From Streptomyces sp. TLI_235 (GTDB lineage: Bacteria > Actinomycetota > Actinomycetes > Streptomycetales > Streptomycetaceae), in assembly GCA_002300355.1 (NCBI GenBank), contig NSGV01000001.1, positions 1,860,001-1,924,000 of the forward strand: a stretch of 64,000 nt of DNA, given 5' to 3'. The first letter of the stretch is position 1. Each line of letters begins with the position of its first letter. Below the pieces are notes generated by a model that saw only the letters and a program-made list of their open reading frames with translations, did not search any database and had not been told where the DNA came from. Position numbers and translations under genes: made by a program. Shown piece by piece: positions 17,027 through 26,955 of the stretch.

Positions 17027-19003
17027 GTGACCGAGAGCGGAAAAGGTCTCGGCAGCCCGATCCCCACGGCGGCGGAACGCATCGGCACCGTCGGCGGCAC
17101 CCGCCGCCCGGCCGAACCCGACCCGTGGGCGCGACCCGGCGCCGAACCTCCCCCCGACCCGCCGCCCGATGCCGGCCCGAGCCCACTGCCCGGGCCGCAG
17201 ACCGCAGCCGGGCCCCCGCAGATCCCCGACGGACCCCCGCAGCCCGCCGCCGGGCTCGTCCTCCAGGGCGAGTATCAGGACTCGGGCTTCACCACCCCGC
17301 GGTACCTCGTCCAACGGGCCGACGGCCAGATGGTCCAGCTCACCCGGCTGCTCTACCTGGTGACCGGCGCCATGGACGGCACCCGCTCCCACGCGGAGAT
17401 CGCCCAGCTGGTCAGCGGACCCTCCGGGCACGACCTCGGCGCGGAGCACATCGCCCAGCTGGTCGAGCACAAGCTCCGCCCCATGGGCCTGGTCGCCGCA
17501 CCGGCCGGCTCCGGCGCCCGGATGCCCCTGCCGGTCACCGACCTGCTGCTCACCCTCCGGGCGCACAGGGTCCTGCTGCGGCCCCCGTCGGTGAACACCG
17601 TCGCCGCCGCCCTCTCCTGGCTCCACCGGCCGGCCGCCGTGCTGACCGTCCTGCTCCTCACCGCCGCCGCCGACGTCTGGCTCTTCGCGGTGCACGGTGC
17701 GATGACCCCCGTCCTGCACACCGTGCAGCAGCCCACACTGCTGCTCGCCGTCTTCGCGCTCACCCTGCTGTCCACGGTGTTCCACGAGTTCGGGCACGCC
17801 TCGGGCTGCCGGCACGGGGGCGGCCGGCCGGGCTGCATCGGCTGCGGCATCTACCTGGTGTGGCCGGCCATGTACACCGACGTCACGGACGTCTACCGGC
17901 TGCGCAGACCGGCCCGGCTCCGGACGGACCTCGGTGGCGTCTACTTCAACGTGGTGTTCGCCGCCGTCCTGTTCGCCGCCTACGCCGCGACCGGCCAGGA
18001 CTTCCTGCTGGCCGCCGTCTACTTGACCCACTTCGAGATCGTCGAACAGCTGCTGCCGGTCCTCCGGTTCGACGGCTACTACATCCTCGCCGACCTGGCC
18101 GGCGTCCCCGACCTCTTCGGCAAGGTCGGGCCGATCCTGCGCAGCATGGTCCCGGGCCGCCCGGCACCGCCCGAGGTGGCCGGACTGAAACGGTCGTCCA
18201 GGATCACCGTGACGGCCTGGGTGGTGACCATGGTCCCGCTGCTGGCCCTCCAGATCGGCTACGTGCTGTGGAACCTGCCGCGGCTGGTGCAGACCGGCGT
18301 GCGCTCGTTCGGCGACCAGGCCGCCGCCACCGCGTCGGCGCTGTCGGAGGGGGCGCTCGCCTCCGCGGCGCTCGGTGCGATCGGTGCCTGCGTGCTGATC
18401 CTGCCGACCGTCGGCCTGCTGTACCTGATGGTGCAGATGGCCCGCCGGGGCGGTCGGGCGCTCTCACGGGCGCACCGCAGCAGGCGCGGACGGGCCGTCC
18501 TCCTGCTGGTCGCGGCGGCCAGCACGGGGGCTGCGCTGGCCTTCGTCTGGGGACACCGGCCGGCACCGGCGCCGCTCGCCCCGCGGCCGCCCCCGGTACC
18601 CACCCCGGCCCCGGCCGGCCGGACCGAGCTCTCGCTCACCCCGTCCGCGGTGCTCACCGACCCGCCGTCCGCGACGGAACCCCCCACTCCCACGGTCGAC
18701 CGGACCCGGCGCAGCCGGCCGACCACCGCCGCCCCACGCCCCCGGCCCGGCCGCAGCGCCACGTCGGCCCCCGCGCCGCGCGCCGCGGTCTCCCCGTCGG
18801 CCACTCCCCCGCCCGCCGGCCCCTCGGCAACCGCGCCGTCGACCGCCGGGACGTCCGTCGAGCCTTCCGCGAGCCCCACTCCGGAGACCGGCACATCGAC
18901 CGGCGAGCCCTCCCCGAGCACCACGGCCGCGAGCGAACCCGTTCCGGCCGACCCGTCGGCCACCCCCACCCCGATCGCCCCCAGCACCGCAGCCACCCCC
19001 TGA
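17027..19003 (+). CDS. Membrane zinc protease (M50-like) with PqqD/RRE-like N-terminal region
   Basis: 658 residues from a GTG at 17027 preceded by GGAAGG. Residues 1-78 are Pro-rich. Residues about 80-155 (YLVQRADGQMVQLTRLLYLV ... EHIAQLVEHKLRPMGLV) look like the small winged-helix PqqD/RRE fold that binds peptide leaders. About seven membrane segments follow. HEFGH at 253-257 and RFDGYYILAD at 347-356 are the two zinc motifs of peptide zinc metalloproteases (M50, YydH-like). The last 130 residues, after a final membrane span, are a Pro/Ser/Thr tail likely outside the cell. It lies between the small peptide gene and a secreted protein gene, and it probably binds and cuts or matures the peptide. 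The substrate is inferred, not shown. Confidence 0.85.
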   Translation: MTESGKGLGSPIPTAAERIGTVGGTRRPAEPDPWARPGAEPPPDPPPDAGPSPLPGPQTAAGPPQIPDGPPQPAAGLVLQGEYQDSGFTTPRYLVQRADGQMVQLTRLLYLVTGAMDGTRSHAEIAQLVSGPSGHDLGAEHIAQLVEHKLRPMGLVAAPAGSGARMPLPVTDLLLTLRAHRVLLRPPSVNTVAAALSWLHRPAAVLTVLLLTAAADVWLFAVHGAMTPVLHTVQQPTLLLAVFALTLLSTVFHEFGHASGCRHGGGRPGCIGCGIYLVWPAMYTDVTDVYRLRRPARLRTDLGGVYFNVVFAAVLFAAYAATGQDFLLAAVYLTHFEIVEQLLPVLRFDGYYILADLAGVPDLFGKVGPILRSMVPGRPAPPEVAGLKRSSRITVTAWVVTMVPLLALQIGYVLWNLPRLVQTGVRSFGDQAAATASALSEGALASAALGAIGACVLILPTVGLLYLMVQMARRGGRALSRAHRSRRGRAVLLLVAAASTGAALAFVWGHRPAPAPLAPRPPPVPTPAPAGRTELSLTPSAVLTDPPSATEPPTPTVDRTRRSRPTTAAPRPRPGRSATSAPAPRAAVSPSATPPPAGPSATAPSTAGTSVEPSASPTPETGTSTGEPSPSTTAASEPVPADPSATPTPIAPSTAATP

Positions 19004-19024
19004 CACCCCTTCATGGAGTCTCTC

Positions 19025-19723
19025 GTGAACCGATCGCACCGCAGGATCTCGCCCCGACACCTCGGCCGGCTCTTCCGCTCGGGCCCGCTCGTCCCGGCCG
19101 CGGCCGCCGCCGTGCTGCTCGTGGGGCCGGCAGCCGGCACCGCCGACGCGTCACAGGTCCGCTGGGAGCAGACCCACGCGGTCAGCGTGGCGACCCCGGT
19201 GCGGACCCACGACACGGACGTCGCCTTCGAGATCCGCCAGTTCGGCTGGACGGCCGGGGTCTCCGCGGACAACCGGGCCGTGGCCACCGCCCGCTACTGC
19301 ACCGCCGAACAGCACTGCCGGTCCGTCGCGCTCTCCTTCCAGATCGTCACCACCGGCGGCAGCCAGGTGAAGGTCGACGCGGACAACAGCAGCAAGGCCA
19401 CCACCACGCACTGCACCGGCTGCGAGGCCGTCGCCGGCGCCTACCAGTTCGTCATCAACACCCCGCAGCCCGTCCGGCTCGGCCAGGACGCACTGCGCAG
19501 ACTCTCCGCCGTGGAGAAGACCGTCCGGTGGGCCGCGCGCAACCAGGACCCGGCGCAGCTCAAGGCCACCGTCGACGGCAAGGTCGCCGAGATCACCGAG
19601 ATCCTCCAGAACGCCGTGGCCGCCCAGCCCGCCGCCCCGCCCGACTCCCTCCCCCGCGGCCTCGCCGCCCGGCCCGGGGTGACGGTGCACCGGATGCTCG
19701 ACGGCTGGCCCGGCAGCGACTAA
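19025..19723 (+). CDS. Secreted protein with two Cys pairs, of unknown function
   Basis: 232 residues from a GTG at 19025; GGAG sits 7 bases upstream, whereas an ATG at 19013 has no site. A signal peptide (basic start, then LVPAAAAAVLLVGPAAGTADA) is clear. The mature part is beta-rich with two cysteine pairs, ARYCTAEQHC and THCTGC, and ends in a helical segment. It follows the protease gene by 21 bases and is surely cotranscribed. I do not recognise the family. It could be an extracellular partner, immunity protein or substrate of the membrane protease. Its stop codon overlaps the stop of the convergent LacI-type gene. Confidence 0.8.
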   Translation: MNRSHRRISPRHLGRLFRSGPLVPAAAAAVLLVGPAAGTADASQVRWEQTHAVSVATPVRTHDTDVAFEIRQFGWTAGVSADNRAVATARYCTAEQHCRSVALSFQIVTTGGSQVKVDADNSSKATTTHCTGCEAVAGAYQFVINTPQPVRLGQDALRRLSAVEKTVRWAARNQDPAQLKATVDGKVAEITEILQNAVAAQPAAPPDSLPRGLAARPGVTVHRMLDGWPGSD

Positions 19724-20828
19724 TCCGTCGGGCGGACCGCCCGGTCCCGCGCCGCCGCCTCGGCCCGCCGTCCCGGCGGCGGGGGCGGCGCGGTCGAGGC
19801 CCGGACGACCAGCCGGGTCGGCAGCAGCCGACGCACCGGCTGCTGCTCGCCGCGGATCGCGGCGAGCAGCGCCCCGGCGGCCGTCCGGCCCTTGGCCTCC
19901 ATGTCCTGCCGGACGGTCGTCAGCGCCGGACGGGTGCGGGCGGCCTCCGCCAGGTCGTCGAAGCCCACCACGGACACCTCGCCGGGCACGTCGACGCCGA
20001 GGTCGCGCAGGCCCTCCAGGGCGCCGAACGCCAGGATGTCGGAGAGCGCGAGGATCGCGGTGGGCGGCTCGGGCCCGGCCATCCAGCGCTGGGCGGTGCG
20101 GTAGCCGTCCGCCCGGCTGATCGGCACTCCGCCAGCTCGACGTCCGCCGGGCCCCGCCCCGCCTCGGCGAGGCCCTCGGCCAGGCCGGCCAGGCGCCGGG
20201 CGAGCGGCCCCCGGTAGCCGCGGACGGCGGCCTCCGGTCCGGGGTCGAAGGAGAGCACCGCGATCCGGCGGTGGCCGAGGCCGATCAGGTGGCGGACGGC
20301 CTCGCGGGTGCCCCGCCGGTCGTCGACGTCCACGCCGGGCGCGTCGGACTGCGGGTCGCCGTCGACCAGCACCACCGGGGTCCGGTGGCGGGCGAGTTCG
20401 GCGACCTCGCCGCGGTCGGTCTCCAGGCCGCAGACCACGAAGCCGTCGACGGCGGCGTACGGGATCGCGTCGAGCACGGAGTCCCGCAGCGGCGGGGTGA
20501 GCAGCAGGGTGTAGCCCTCCTGGTCGCACACCTCGCCGACGCCGCGCAGGAATTCGGTGTAGTAGGGGTTACGCAGGATCTCCGCGAGGCCCTGCGGCAG
20601 CAGCACGCCGACCGCCCGGGTCCGCCCGGCGCGCAGCATCCGGGCCAACGGGCTGGGCCGGTAGCCGAGTTCCTCGGCGACCGCCAGGATGCGCTCGCGG
20701 GTCGCCAGGGACAACTGGTCGGGGCTGTTGAACGCGAAGGAGACCGCGGTGCGGGAGAATCCCGCCGCGGCCGCCACATCACCGGCCGTCGGCTTGCCCC
20801 GCCCGCGGCCGGTGTTGTCTCCCGGCAT
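19720..20828 (-). pseudogene. LacI-family regulator, frameshifted near 20130
   Basis: The N-terminus (TAGDVAAAAGFSRTAVSFAF) is a LacI helix-turn-helix, followed by a periplasmic-binding-like sensor domain. The frame holds from 20828 to about 20130. It then continues in another frame with GVPISRADGYRTAQRWM, ILALSDILAFGALEGLRDLG and VSVVGFDDLAEAART, which are normal LacI C-terminal motifs. Adding one G to the GG run at about 20130 restores a single protein of about 369 residues. It is either a recent pseudogene or a base missing from the assembly. Next to the amylase it should act as the starch/maltose repressor, as MalR/Reg1-type proteins do in streptomycetes. Confidence 0.85.
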
Positions 20829-20935
20829 GGTCGTGCCCTCTCGTCTCCCCCGTTCGCCCGTCTGCCCCGTTCGCCGCGGTGCCCGGGCGGGCCGACGGGC
20901 GGAGTTCTCCCCCGCCGGCCGGCCCGCCCGGGGCG

Positions 20936-23900
20936 CTACTTGAGGTACGGGCCGTCGGTGCCGATCTTGCCCGGGGCGGCGTTCCTCCCGCCCAGGTCGA
21001 GCACGTAGACCCGCAGGTTGCCCTTGCCCGGCGCGGCGACCGCCAGGGTGCCGTTGGTGACGGTCTTCACGTCACCGGTGACGGCGTCCTTGTAGGTGCC
21101 GTTGGGGATCCCGCTGTAGGTGGCGCCGTCGGTGACGGCGACCAGGGCGAAGCTGTCCACCCCGCTCCCGGCGTCGTTGTAGCGGCGTTTGAAGTTCATG
21201 CCGCCGCCGCTGACGCCGTCGGTGGAGTACTGGCCCATCTGCAGGGCGGGGATCGCCCGGCGGATCTGGTTCAGCCGCTGCAGTTGCTTGACCAGCGGCT
21301 GCTGCAGGGTGGTGGCGACGGCGCCGGAGGCGCCGGAGACCACCGAGAAGTCGCTCGCCGTCACGGTTCCGGCGATCCTGTCGCCGTAGTAGGCCCGGCC
21401 GGTGGTGGCGAGCGGGCAGGACGGGCCGCAGTCGATCTGCTTGCCGGCCTGGAACTCGATCTCCGAGCCGTAGTACAGCGTCGGAATGCCGCGGAAGGTC
21501 CACATCAGCGCCATGTTCTCGGCCCAGGCGTCGGTGCCGCCCGCGTACCGGGTGCTGGACTTGTTCGGCCCGAAGTCGTGGCTGTCCACGTACACCACGT
21601 TGTAGGTGGCGTCGTTGTAACTGTCGTCCGAGTCCTTGCCGTTGGAGAAGGCGTTGTGGGCGTCGCCGAAGTTCATGTGCATCCGCATGTCGATGACGTT
21701 CATGCCGGAGAACTTCGAGTGGTCGGGCGCGTGGTAGGCGTTGCCGTCCAGGAAGGCGTTGGTGGAGGTGGGCTGGTTGCCGGTGCCGAGCTGCTCCTCG
21801 TAGGTGTACTGGTCGAGGGCGGCCTGCACGTCGTCGGCGGTGTAGTCCTTGCGCTCCTTCCAGGTGAAGAACTGCGCCGAGTGGTTCACCGAGCCGCGGT
21901 TCCACTTGTCGTTGACGAAGGCGCCGACCTCGCCGAAGACGAAGAAGTTCTGCGCCTTCTCCGGGCCCCAGTCCTGGGTGACGCGCTGCTGGATCGCCGG
22001 CAGGAAGCGGCGGTTCCAGGTCACCCGCGGCACGTGCACGGCGGTGTCGACGCGGAATCCGTCCACGCCCATGTCGATGTACTTGTCGTAGGCGCCGATC
22101 AGGTAGTTCCGCACCTCGGGGCTCTCGGTGTTGAAGTCCGCGAGGTCCTCGTGCAGCCAGCAGGAGCGCGAGTCCTCGCCCTCCCAGTTGCCGATCCAGC
22201 ACCGGTGGTAGTACTTCGACGGGAACATTCCCGACGTGGGCGACGGCCACTGGCAGTTGTAGACGGTGTAGCCCTCGGCGCTCTTGTACTGGGTGGGCGT
22301 GCCCCAGCCGACGCAGGTGGAGCCGGCCGGCTGCTCCGTGGACCAGAGGTCGCCGTTGTACCAGGACTTGCCGGTCTTCGGGTCGATCGTCAGGCCGTCG
22401 TACTCGAAGCCGGACTGCTTCTCGTCGTAGTACCAGGACCACTGGGAGTCCCGGACGCCGAAGACGGTGGGCACGTACAGGCCCTTGGCTCCCCACCGGG
22501 AGCTGTGGTTGTAGACCACGTCCTGGTAGATCTTGATGCCCTTGGCGTGCGCCGCGTTGATCAGATCCTGGTACGAGGCTCCGGCGGACTCCAGCCGCGG
22601 GTCGACCTTGTAGAAGTCCCAGCCGTGGTAGCCGTGGTAGTCGTAGTCGGAGCGGTTGAGCACCACCGGGGTGATCCAGATCGCCGAGAAGCCGAGGCCC
22701 TTGACGTAGTCGAGCTTCTGGACCAGGCCCTTGAAGTCGCCCCGGAACATGGGGTCGTTGTTGGCCGCGTTGCCGGACTTCACGTCGTGGCTGCCGCCCC
22801 GGTTGTTGCTGCCGTCACCGTCGTTGAAGCGCGCGGTGAGGACGAAGTAGATCGGGTCCTTGCGCGGGTCGGTGCCGATCATCTGGCCGGCGGTGGGCTG
22901 CGCGGGGGCGTCGCCGGTGGTGGCGACGGCGGCCGCGGAGGCCGCCGAGAGGTTCCCTGCCGCGTCCTGGGCCTGCACCGTGTAGGTGTCGACGGTGCGC
23001 GGCTCCAGGCCGGTGTCGGAGTACACCGTGGACGTCGTGTTGACCACCGAGGTGCCCTTGGCCGCCGGTGCGGGTCACCTGGTAACCCGTCACGCCCTTG
23101 TCGTCGGTGGACGGGTCCCAGGTGAGGACGATCGAGGTGTCGGTCGCCGTCGCGGCCGGGTTCGCGGGCACGCCGGGCGCGGTGGTGTCCGGGACGACCG
23201 CGGCGCACGGGTCGGCGGCGTTCGCCGTCACCTTGCCGTTCTGGACGGTCACCACGCCGGACGGAACGACGTAGTTGGCGCCGTTGTTGTTGTCCCAGGT
23301 GCCGTTGCCGTTGTTGAAGGTCGCGGCCATGGTCGAGGCGGAGCCCAGCGAGACCGTCTTCCTGAACCAGCCGGTGCAGGCCGCGTCCATGCCGATGCCG
23401 GGCACGGTCGTCCAGGCGCCGCCGGCCGGCGCGTAGTGCAGGTTGACGGTGCTCCAGCCGACCACCGCGGTCGAGTAGTACACCGTCGAGGTGGTGCCGG
23501 TGGTGGGGGACGGGCTGGGCGAGGGCTCGGTGCCGCTGCCCGCGCACGGGTCGCTGTGCGCGATCACCCCGTCCTTGACGGTGATCGAGCCGGTGCCCAG
23601 CGCGTAGTTGCGGCCGCCGTTGTTGTCCCAGGTTCCGGAGCCGTTGTTGAAGGTGGCCTGCAGCCCGGTCGCGGAGCCCAGGTCGACCGTCTTCTTCACC
23701 CAGTCGGTGCAGGCCGCCTCCATGGCGGTGCCCGGCACGGTCGTCCAGCTGCCGCCGTCCGGGGCCCAGTGCAGGTTGTACGTCGACCAGTTGCGGGTCT
23801 TCGTGTAGTAGAAGACGGTCGCCGTGTTGGAGGCCGTGGTGGCGGTGGTGGCGGCGTTCGCCGCGCTGCCCAGTGGCGCCGTGGACAGCAGCGTGGCCGC

Positions 23901-23966
23901 GAGACCGGCCGCCGCGGTCAGGGCGACGGCCGTGGGCCGCCGCCGGTGGCGTGATCGCGATGTCAC
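20936..23966 (-). pseudogene. Secreted alpha-amylase (2x CBM25, FN3, GH13), frameshifted near 23060
   Basis: A signal peptide starts at GTG 23966 (after GAGGGG). Two CBM25-like starch-binding modules follow (WSTYNLHWAPDGGSWTTVPG and the closely similar WSTVNLHYAPAGGAWTTVPG), then an FN3 domain interrupted by a frameshift at 23055-23062, then a GH13 catalytic domain. Catalytic motifs are intact: GVDGFRVDTAVHV (nucleophile Asp), VFGEVGAF (acid/base Glu), VDSHDFGP (third acid). The whole is about 1,010 residues. Removing one C, or adding two bases, in the GGCGGCC run restores the frame, so the gene may be functional in the organism. It would degrade starch outside the cell. It shares its locus with the equally frameshifted LacI-type regulator. 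Confidence 0.9.
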
Positions 23967-24222
23967 AGTGAACCCCTCGGGTAGCGCCGCTGGCAGGGGG
24001 GAACCCGGCTCCACCGCACCCGGGGAACGCGGGAGCAGCATGGGGGACGGAGGCACGCGACTGCCGGGGCGGCAGGAACGGGTGAGTGGGTGGTGCGGTG
24101 GGACGGCGGCGCGGGCAGGGGCCGGCGGCCGTACGTCCTGACTGGCGGCTCCCCTGGCCGGCGGGTGCGCCGGCTCCCCGGGCGGGGCGGCCGCGGTCGG
24201 GCGGCCGCTCCACCGCGACCGC

Positions 24223-24250
24223 GCTTCTTGCGCAACTCACTGCAAGAAGC
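24223..24250. promoter_or_regulatory. Candidate LacI-type operator of the amylase gene
   Basis: GCTTCTTGC and GCAAGAAGC form a nine-base inverted repeat with a ten-base spacer, about 260 bases upstream of the amylase start (minus strand). CTTGCA/TGCAAG repeats are known in streptomycete amylase promoters under glucose and maltose control. Confidence 0.5.
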
Positions 24251-24342
24251 ATCAGGAGATTACCGAGCAGGCATCCCCCTGTAAACCCTCTTCGCGCACG
24301 GCGGGGCTTGCCGGACAACGGTTCTGACCTGCCGTCGGCTCT

Positions 24343-24405
24343 CTGAATCGAGCCAGAACGACCGCTGGCCCGATTCAGTAAGAAATGTCTTGCAGAAAGT
24401 TTCTG
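24343..24405. repeat. Two further dyads in the amylase upstream region
   Basis: CTGAATCGAGCCAG (24343-24356) pairs with CTGGCCCGATTCAG (24364-24377) with one mismatch, and CAGAAAGTTTCTG (24393-24405) is a perfect dyad beside CTTGCAG. No gene starts here on the plus strand until 24744, so these are probably regulator sites or the end of an RNA. The rest of 23967-24743 holds nothing I can support. Confidence 0.5.
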
Positions 24406-24743
24406 ATTTCTCTGGCGGACACCTTGACCCGCCCTTTGCCGCACGGCATCGTCCTCATCGACCGGCACCACCCCTGCCGGCCCCCACCCGCCGGACCCCC
24501 CCACGCCCGGCGGGCCGCGGGCCCCACCACCCGCATCCCCGACCCCCCACGCCCGCGCCCGGGAGCCGCCACCGCCGCATCGCACTCCGCGCCCCTACCA
24601 CGACACCATCGGTATCCGCAGCAGAACAGCGGATCTCCCTGTCGAACGCCGCCGATCCCACGATCCCCTCGCGCCGGCTGCCAGCATGGTCGGTGACCGC
24701 TGCCACGGACCCAACGGCGCGGCACACGCGAGGAGTTGCACCA

Positions 24744-25166
24744 ATGGACATGTGGGCGTCCTGCCTCTGGGGGCTTGGCGGCGCGGCCGCGATCGAGGCC
24801 TGGGCGTTGCACGAGGCCATCAACGCGGCCGGTGGCTTCCCCTGGAAGCGCCGCGGCCGGCCCAGGCTCGCACCGTATGCCGTCGCCGTGGCAATCCGGC
24901 TCAGCGTCGGAACGGTCGTGACCGCCGCGTGCGCCGCCTCCCACCAAGTCGCCGGACCGGCGGCAGCCCTGGCCATCGGCGTGGCCGCACCCAAGATCCT
25001 GCAGCAGACCTTCCGGCGCATCCCCGAGGTCCCGCCCATCCCACCCGCTCCGACCGGGCCCCCGCACGCCGCCGTCCGGCGCACCCTGATCGTCCCTCCG
25101 GCCATCGACCCACCCGCCGCCCGCGAGAACGCCCCCGGCCGACGGAGGGAGCGCCGTGGCCGCTGA
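24744..25166 (+). CDS. Small membrane protein paired with a pentapeptide-repeat protein
   Basis: 140 residues from ATG 24744, which follows AGGAG. It begins MDMWASCLWGLGGAAAIEAW, probably a first membrane helix. A basic loop (PWKRRGRPRLA) follows, then a second and third hydrophobic stretch (VAVAIRLSVGTVVTAACAAS, AAALAIGVAAPKILQQ). The tail is Pro/Arg-rich. No known domain is recognised. Its last 11 bases overlap the start of the pentapeptide-repeat gene, so they are translated together. The pair looks like a membrane anchor and a cytoplasmic beta-helix protein. Confidence 0.75.
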   Translation: MDMWASCLWGLGGAAAIEAWALHEAINAAGGFPWKRRGRPRLAPYAVAVAIRLSVGTVVTAACAASHQVAGPAAALAIGVAAPKILQQTFRRIPEVPPIPPAPTGPPHAAVRRTLIVPPAIDPPAARENAPGRRRERRGR

Positions 25167-26067
25167 CCGCGATGCCCGGCGACGCCGCCGCGGGCGGCAG
25201 GGCCGGACGGACCGTCACACACCTGGGCCCGAGCCGGCCGAGGGATTCGGAACCTGGCTCCGCGCCGCCCTCGCCTTCGAGCCGTTGTGCGTGCCGGGGC
25301 CGGGCGCCGACCTCCACGATGCCGACCTCGCCGGCGCCGACCTCTCCCGCGCCGACCTCCGGGCGGCCGACCTCACCGGAGCCAGCCTCGCCGGAGCACG
25401 CCTGCACGGGGTGGACCTGCGCACCGCGATCCTGACCGACACCAACCTCTACGGCGCCGACCTCTGCCGCGCCGACCTGTCCGGCGCCCTCCTGCAGGAC
25501 GCGAACCTCTACGCCGCCGATCTGACCGGCGCCGTCCTCGTCCGGGCACAGCTCTACAACGCCCACATCGCGGCCGCCCGACTCTCCGGCACCACCCTCG
25601 TCGAATCCGACCTGCGGTACGCCCTCCTCACCGGCGCCACCATGGACGGCGCGGACCTGCGCCGAGCCCGGCTCACCCGGGCCGTGCTGACCGGGGCCGC
25701 CCTGCGCGGCGGTCTCCTGCACCGGGCCGACCTCAGCGAGGCCCTGCTCACCTCGGCCGACCTCACCGGCGCGGACCTGAGCCAGGCGATCCTGGACCGA
25801 GTGTGCCTCGCCGCCGCAACCCTGGTGGACGGAGACCTGCGCGGCGCCCGCCTGGCCCATGCCGATCTGACGGACGCCGACCTGACCGGCGCCCGGTTGG
25901 AGGGCGCCGACCTCATCGGCGCCAGCTGGTCACTCCGGACGGAATGGCCCGCCCATCTCTACATCGACATCCGGAGCCGCTCGGAGGAGGTGGCGCCCGG
26001 CATCTTCCGTATCGTCGCGGCCGAGGCCAGAACGTGGGAGCAGCCCAGGGAACCGGTCCTGACCTGA
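25156..26067 (+). CDS. Pentapeptide-repeat protein
   Basis: 303 residues from a GTG preceded by GGAGG. After about 45 basic and linker residues, some 200 residues are continuous A(D/N)LxX pentapeptides (ADLHDADLAGADLSRADLRA, then many more). They form a right-handed quadrilateral beta-helix of roughly ten coils. A short C-terminal cap follows (SWSLRTEWPAHLYIDI). Some members of this family mimic DNA and guard gyrase, but many are of unknown role. Translational coupling to the small membrane protein upstream suggests a two-component unit at the membrane. Confidence 0.9.
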   Translation: MAADRDARRRRRGRQGRTDRHTPGPEPAEGFGTWLRAALAFEPLCVPGPGADLHDADLAGADLSRADLRAADLTGASLAGARLHGVDLRTAILTDTNLYGADLCRADLSGALLQDANLYAADLTGAVLVRAQLYNAHIAAARLSGTTLVESDLRYALLTGATMDGADLRRARLTRAVLTGAALRGGLLHRADLSEALLTSADLTGADLSQAILDRVCLAAATLVDGDLRGARLAHADLTDADLTGARLEGADLIGASWSLRTEWPAHLYIDIRSRSEEVAPGIFRIVAAEARTWEQPREPVLT

Positions 26068-26099
26068 GAGCACCCGGGTACGGGCGGCACGCCCGTACG

Positions 26100-26897
26100 C
26101 TAGCGGCCGCGGGGCTTGCCGCGCCGCGCGCCGCCCGATCCGCCGGAAGCTCCGGCACCGCCCCGGGTACGGCCGCCCGCCGACGCGGGCCGCTTCGGCT
26201 TCTGCTGCTGCTTGGGCTGCTGCTTCGGCCTCGGCTTCTGCTGCTGCTTCGCCGGTGCGGCGGGATTCTCCGCGGGCTGGGCGCCGCGGCCGCGCGAGCT
26301 GTTCACCGTCCGCCCGCGGACGATGCCGATGAACTCCTCCACCAGGTCCGTCGTCCGGTCCTCCCGCCAGGAGAGGGCGATCTGCGACTGCGGCACCTCG
26401 GCCAGCGTCCGGTAGGTGAGGTCGCGGCGGTGGTGCAGCCGGGCCAGCGACTGCGGCACCGCCAGCACGCCGATGCCCGCGGCCACCAGCTCGATCGCGT
26501 CCGCCGTGGTCGCCGGCCGCTCGAAGGCGGGCAGGCCCGGCACGCTCTCCCAGCCGAGGGTGTCGTCCAGCGGGTGCAGCACGACCTCCTCGGCCAGGTC
26601 CGCCGGCGCCACCTCCTCCGCCGCGGCCAGCCAGTGGTCCTTCGGGAACACCACGACCGTCGTCTCGGTGTACAGCGGGATCGCGCTGAGCAGCGCCCGG
26701 TCGACCGGCAGCCGCACCAGGCCGGCGTCCGCCGCGCCCGAGACGAGCGTCTCCGTACCGTCCCCCGCGGCCACGGACACCAGCTCGAGCGGGACGTCGG
26801 GCAGCCTCTCCCCCCAGACACGCACCCACTTGGTGGGGGTCACGCCCGGAACGTACGCCAGCCGGAAGGAAGAAGGGGTCGCCTGCATCTCAGTCAC
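26100..26897 (-). CDS. LysR-type substrate-binding domain protein without DNA-binding domain
   Basis: About 265 residues. The body (SFRLAYVPGVTPTKWVRVW, LRTLAE-type segments, GLVRLPVDRALLSAIPLYTE) is a LysR effector-binding domain, but the helix-turn-helix that normally precedes it is absent. The last 70 residues are a low-complexity basic tail rich in Lys, Gln, Pro, Arg and Gly (PKQQQKPKRPASAGG), which may bind nucleic acid. The start is uncertain: GTG 26897 or ATG 26888. It is divergent from the DUF5997 gene, an arrangement that recurs in streptomycetes and suggests a shared function. Confidence 0.85.
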   Translation of the reverse strand: MTEMQATPSSFRLAYVPGVTPTKWVRVWGERLPDVPLELVSVAAGDGTETLVSGAADAGLVRLPVDRALLSAIPLYTETTVVVFPKDHWLAAAEEVAPADLAEEVVLHPLDDTLGWESVPGLPAFERPATTADAIELVAAGIGVLAVPQSLARLHHRRDLTYRTLAEVPQSQIALSWREDRTTDLVEEFIGIVRGRTVNSSRGRGAQPAENPAAPAKQQQKPRPKQQPKQQQKPKRPASAGGRTRGGAGASGGSGGARRGKPRGR

Positions 26898-26955
26898 ACA
26901 GCCCAGGCTACCCACCGTGATCGGGGCGGGCTTCCGCTCGCTTACCCTTGTCACC

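Noticed and set aside
20879..23125. A 748-residue plus-strand open frame opposite the amylase
   Set aside because: It is Val/Gly/Arg-rich with no domain, and the opposite strand has full GH13 motifs.
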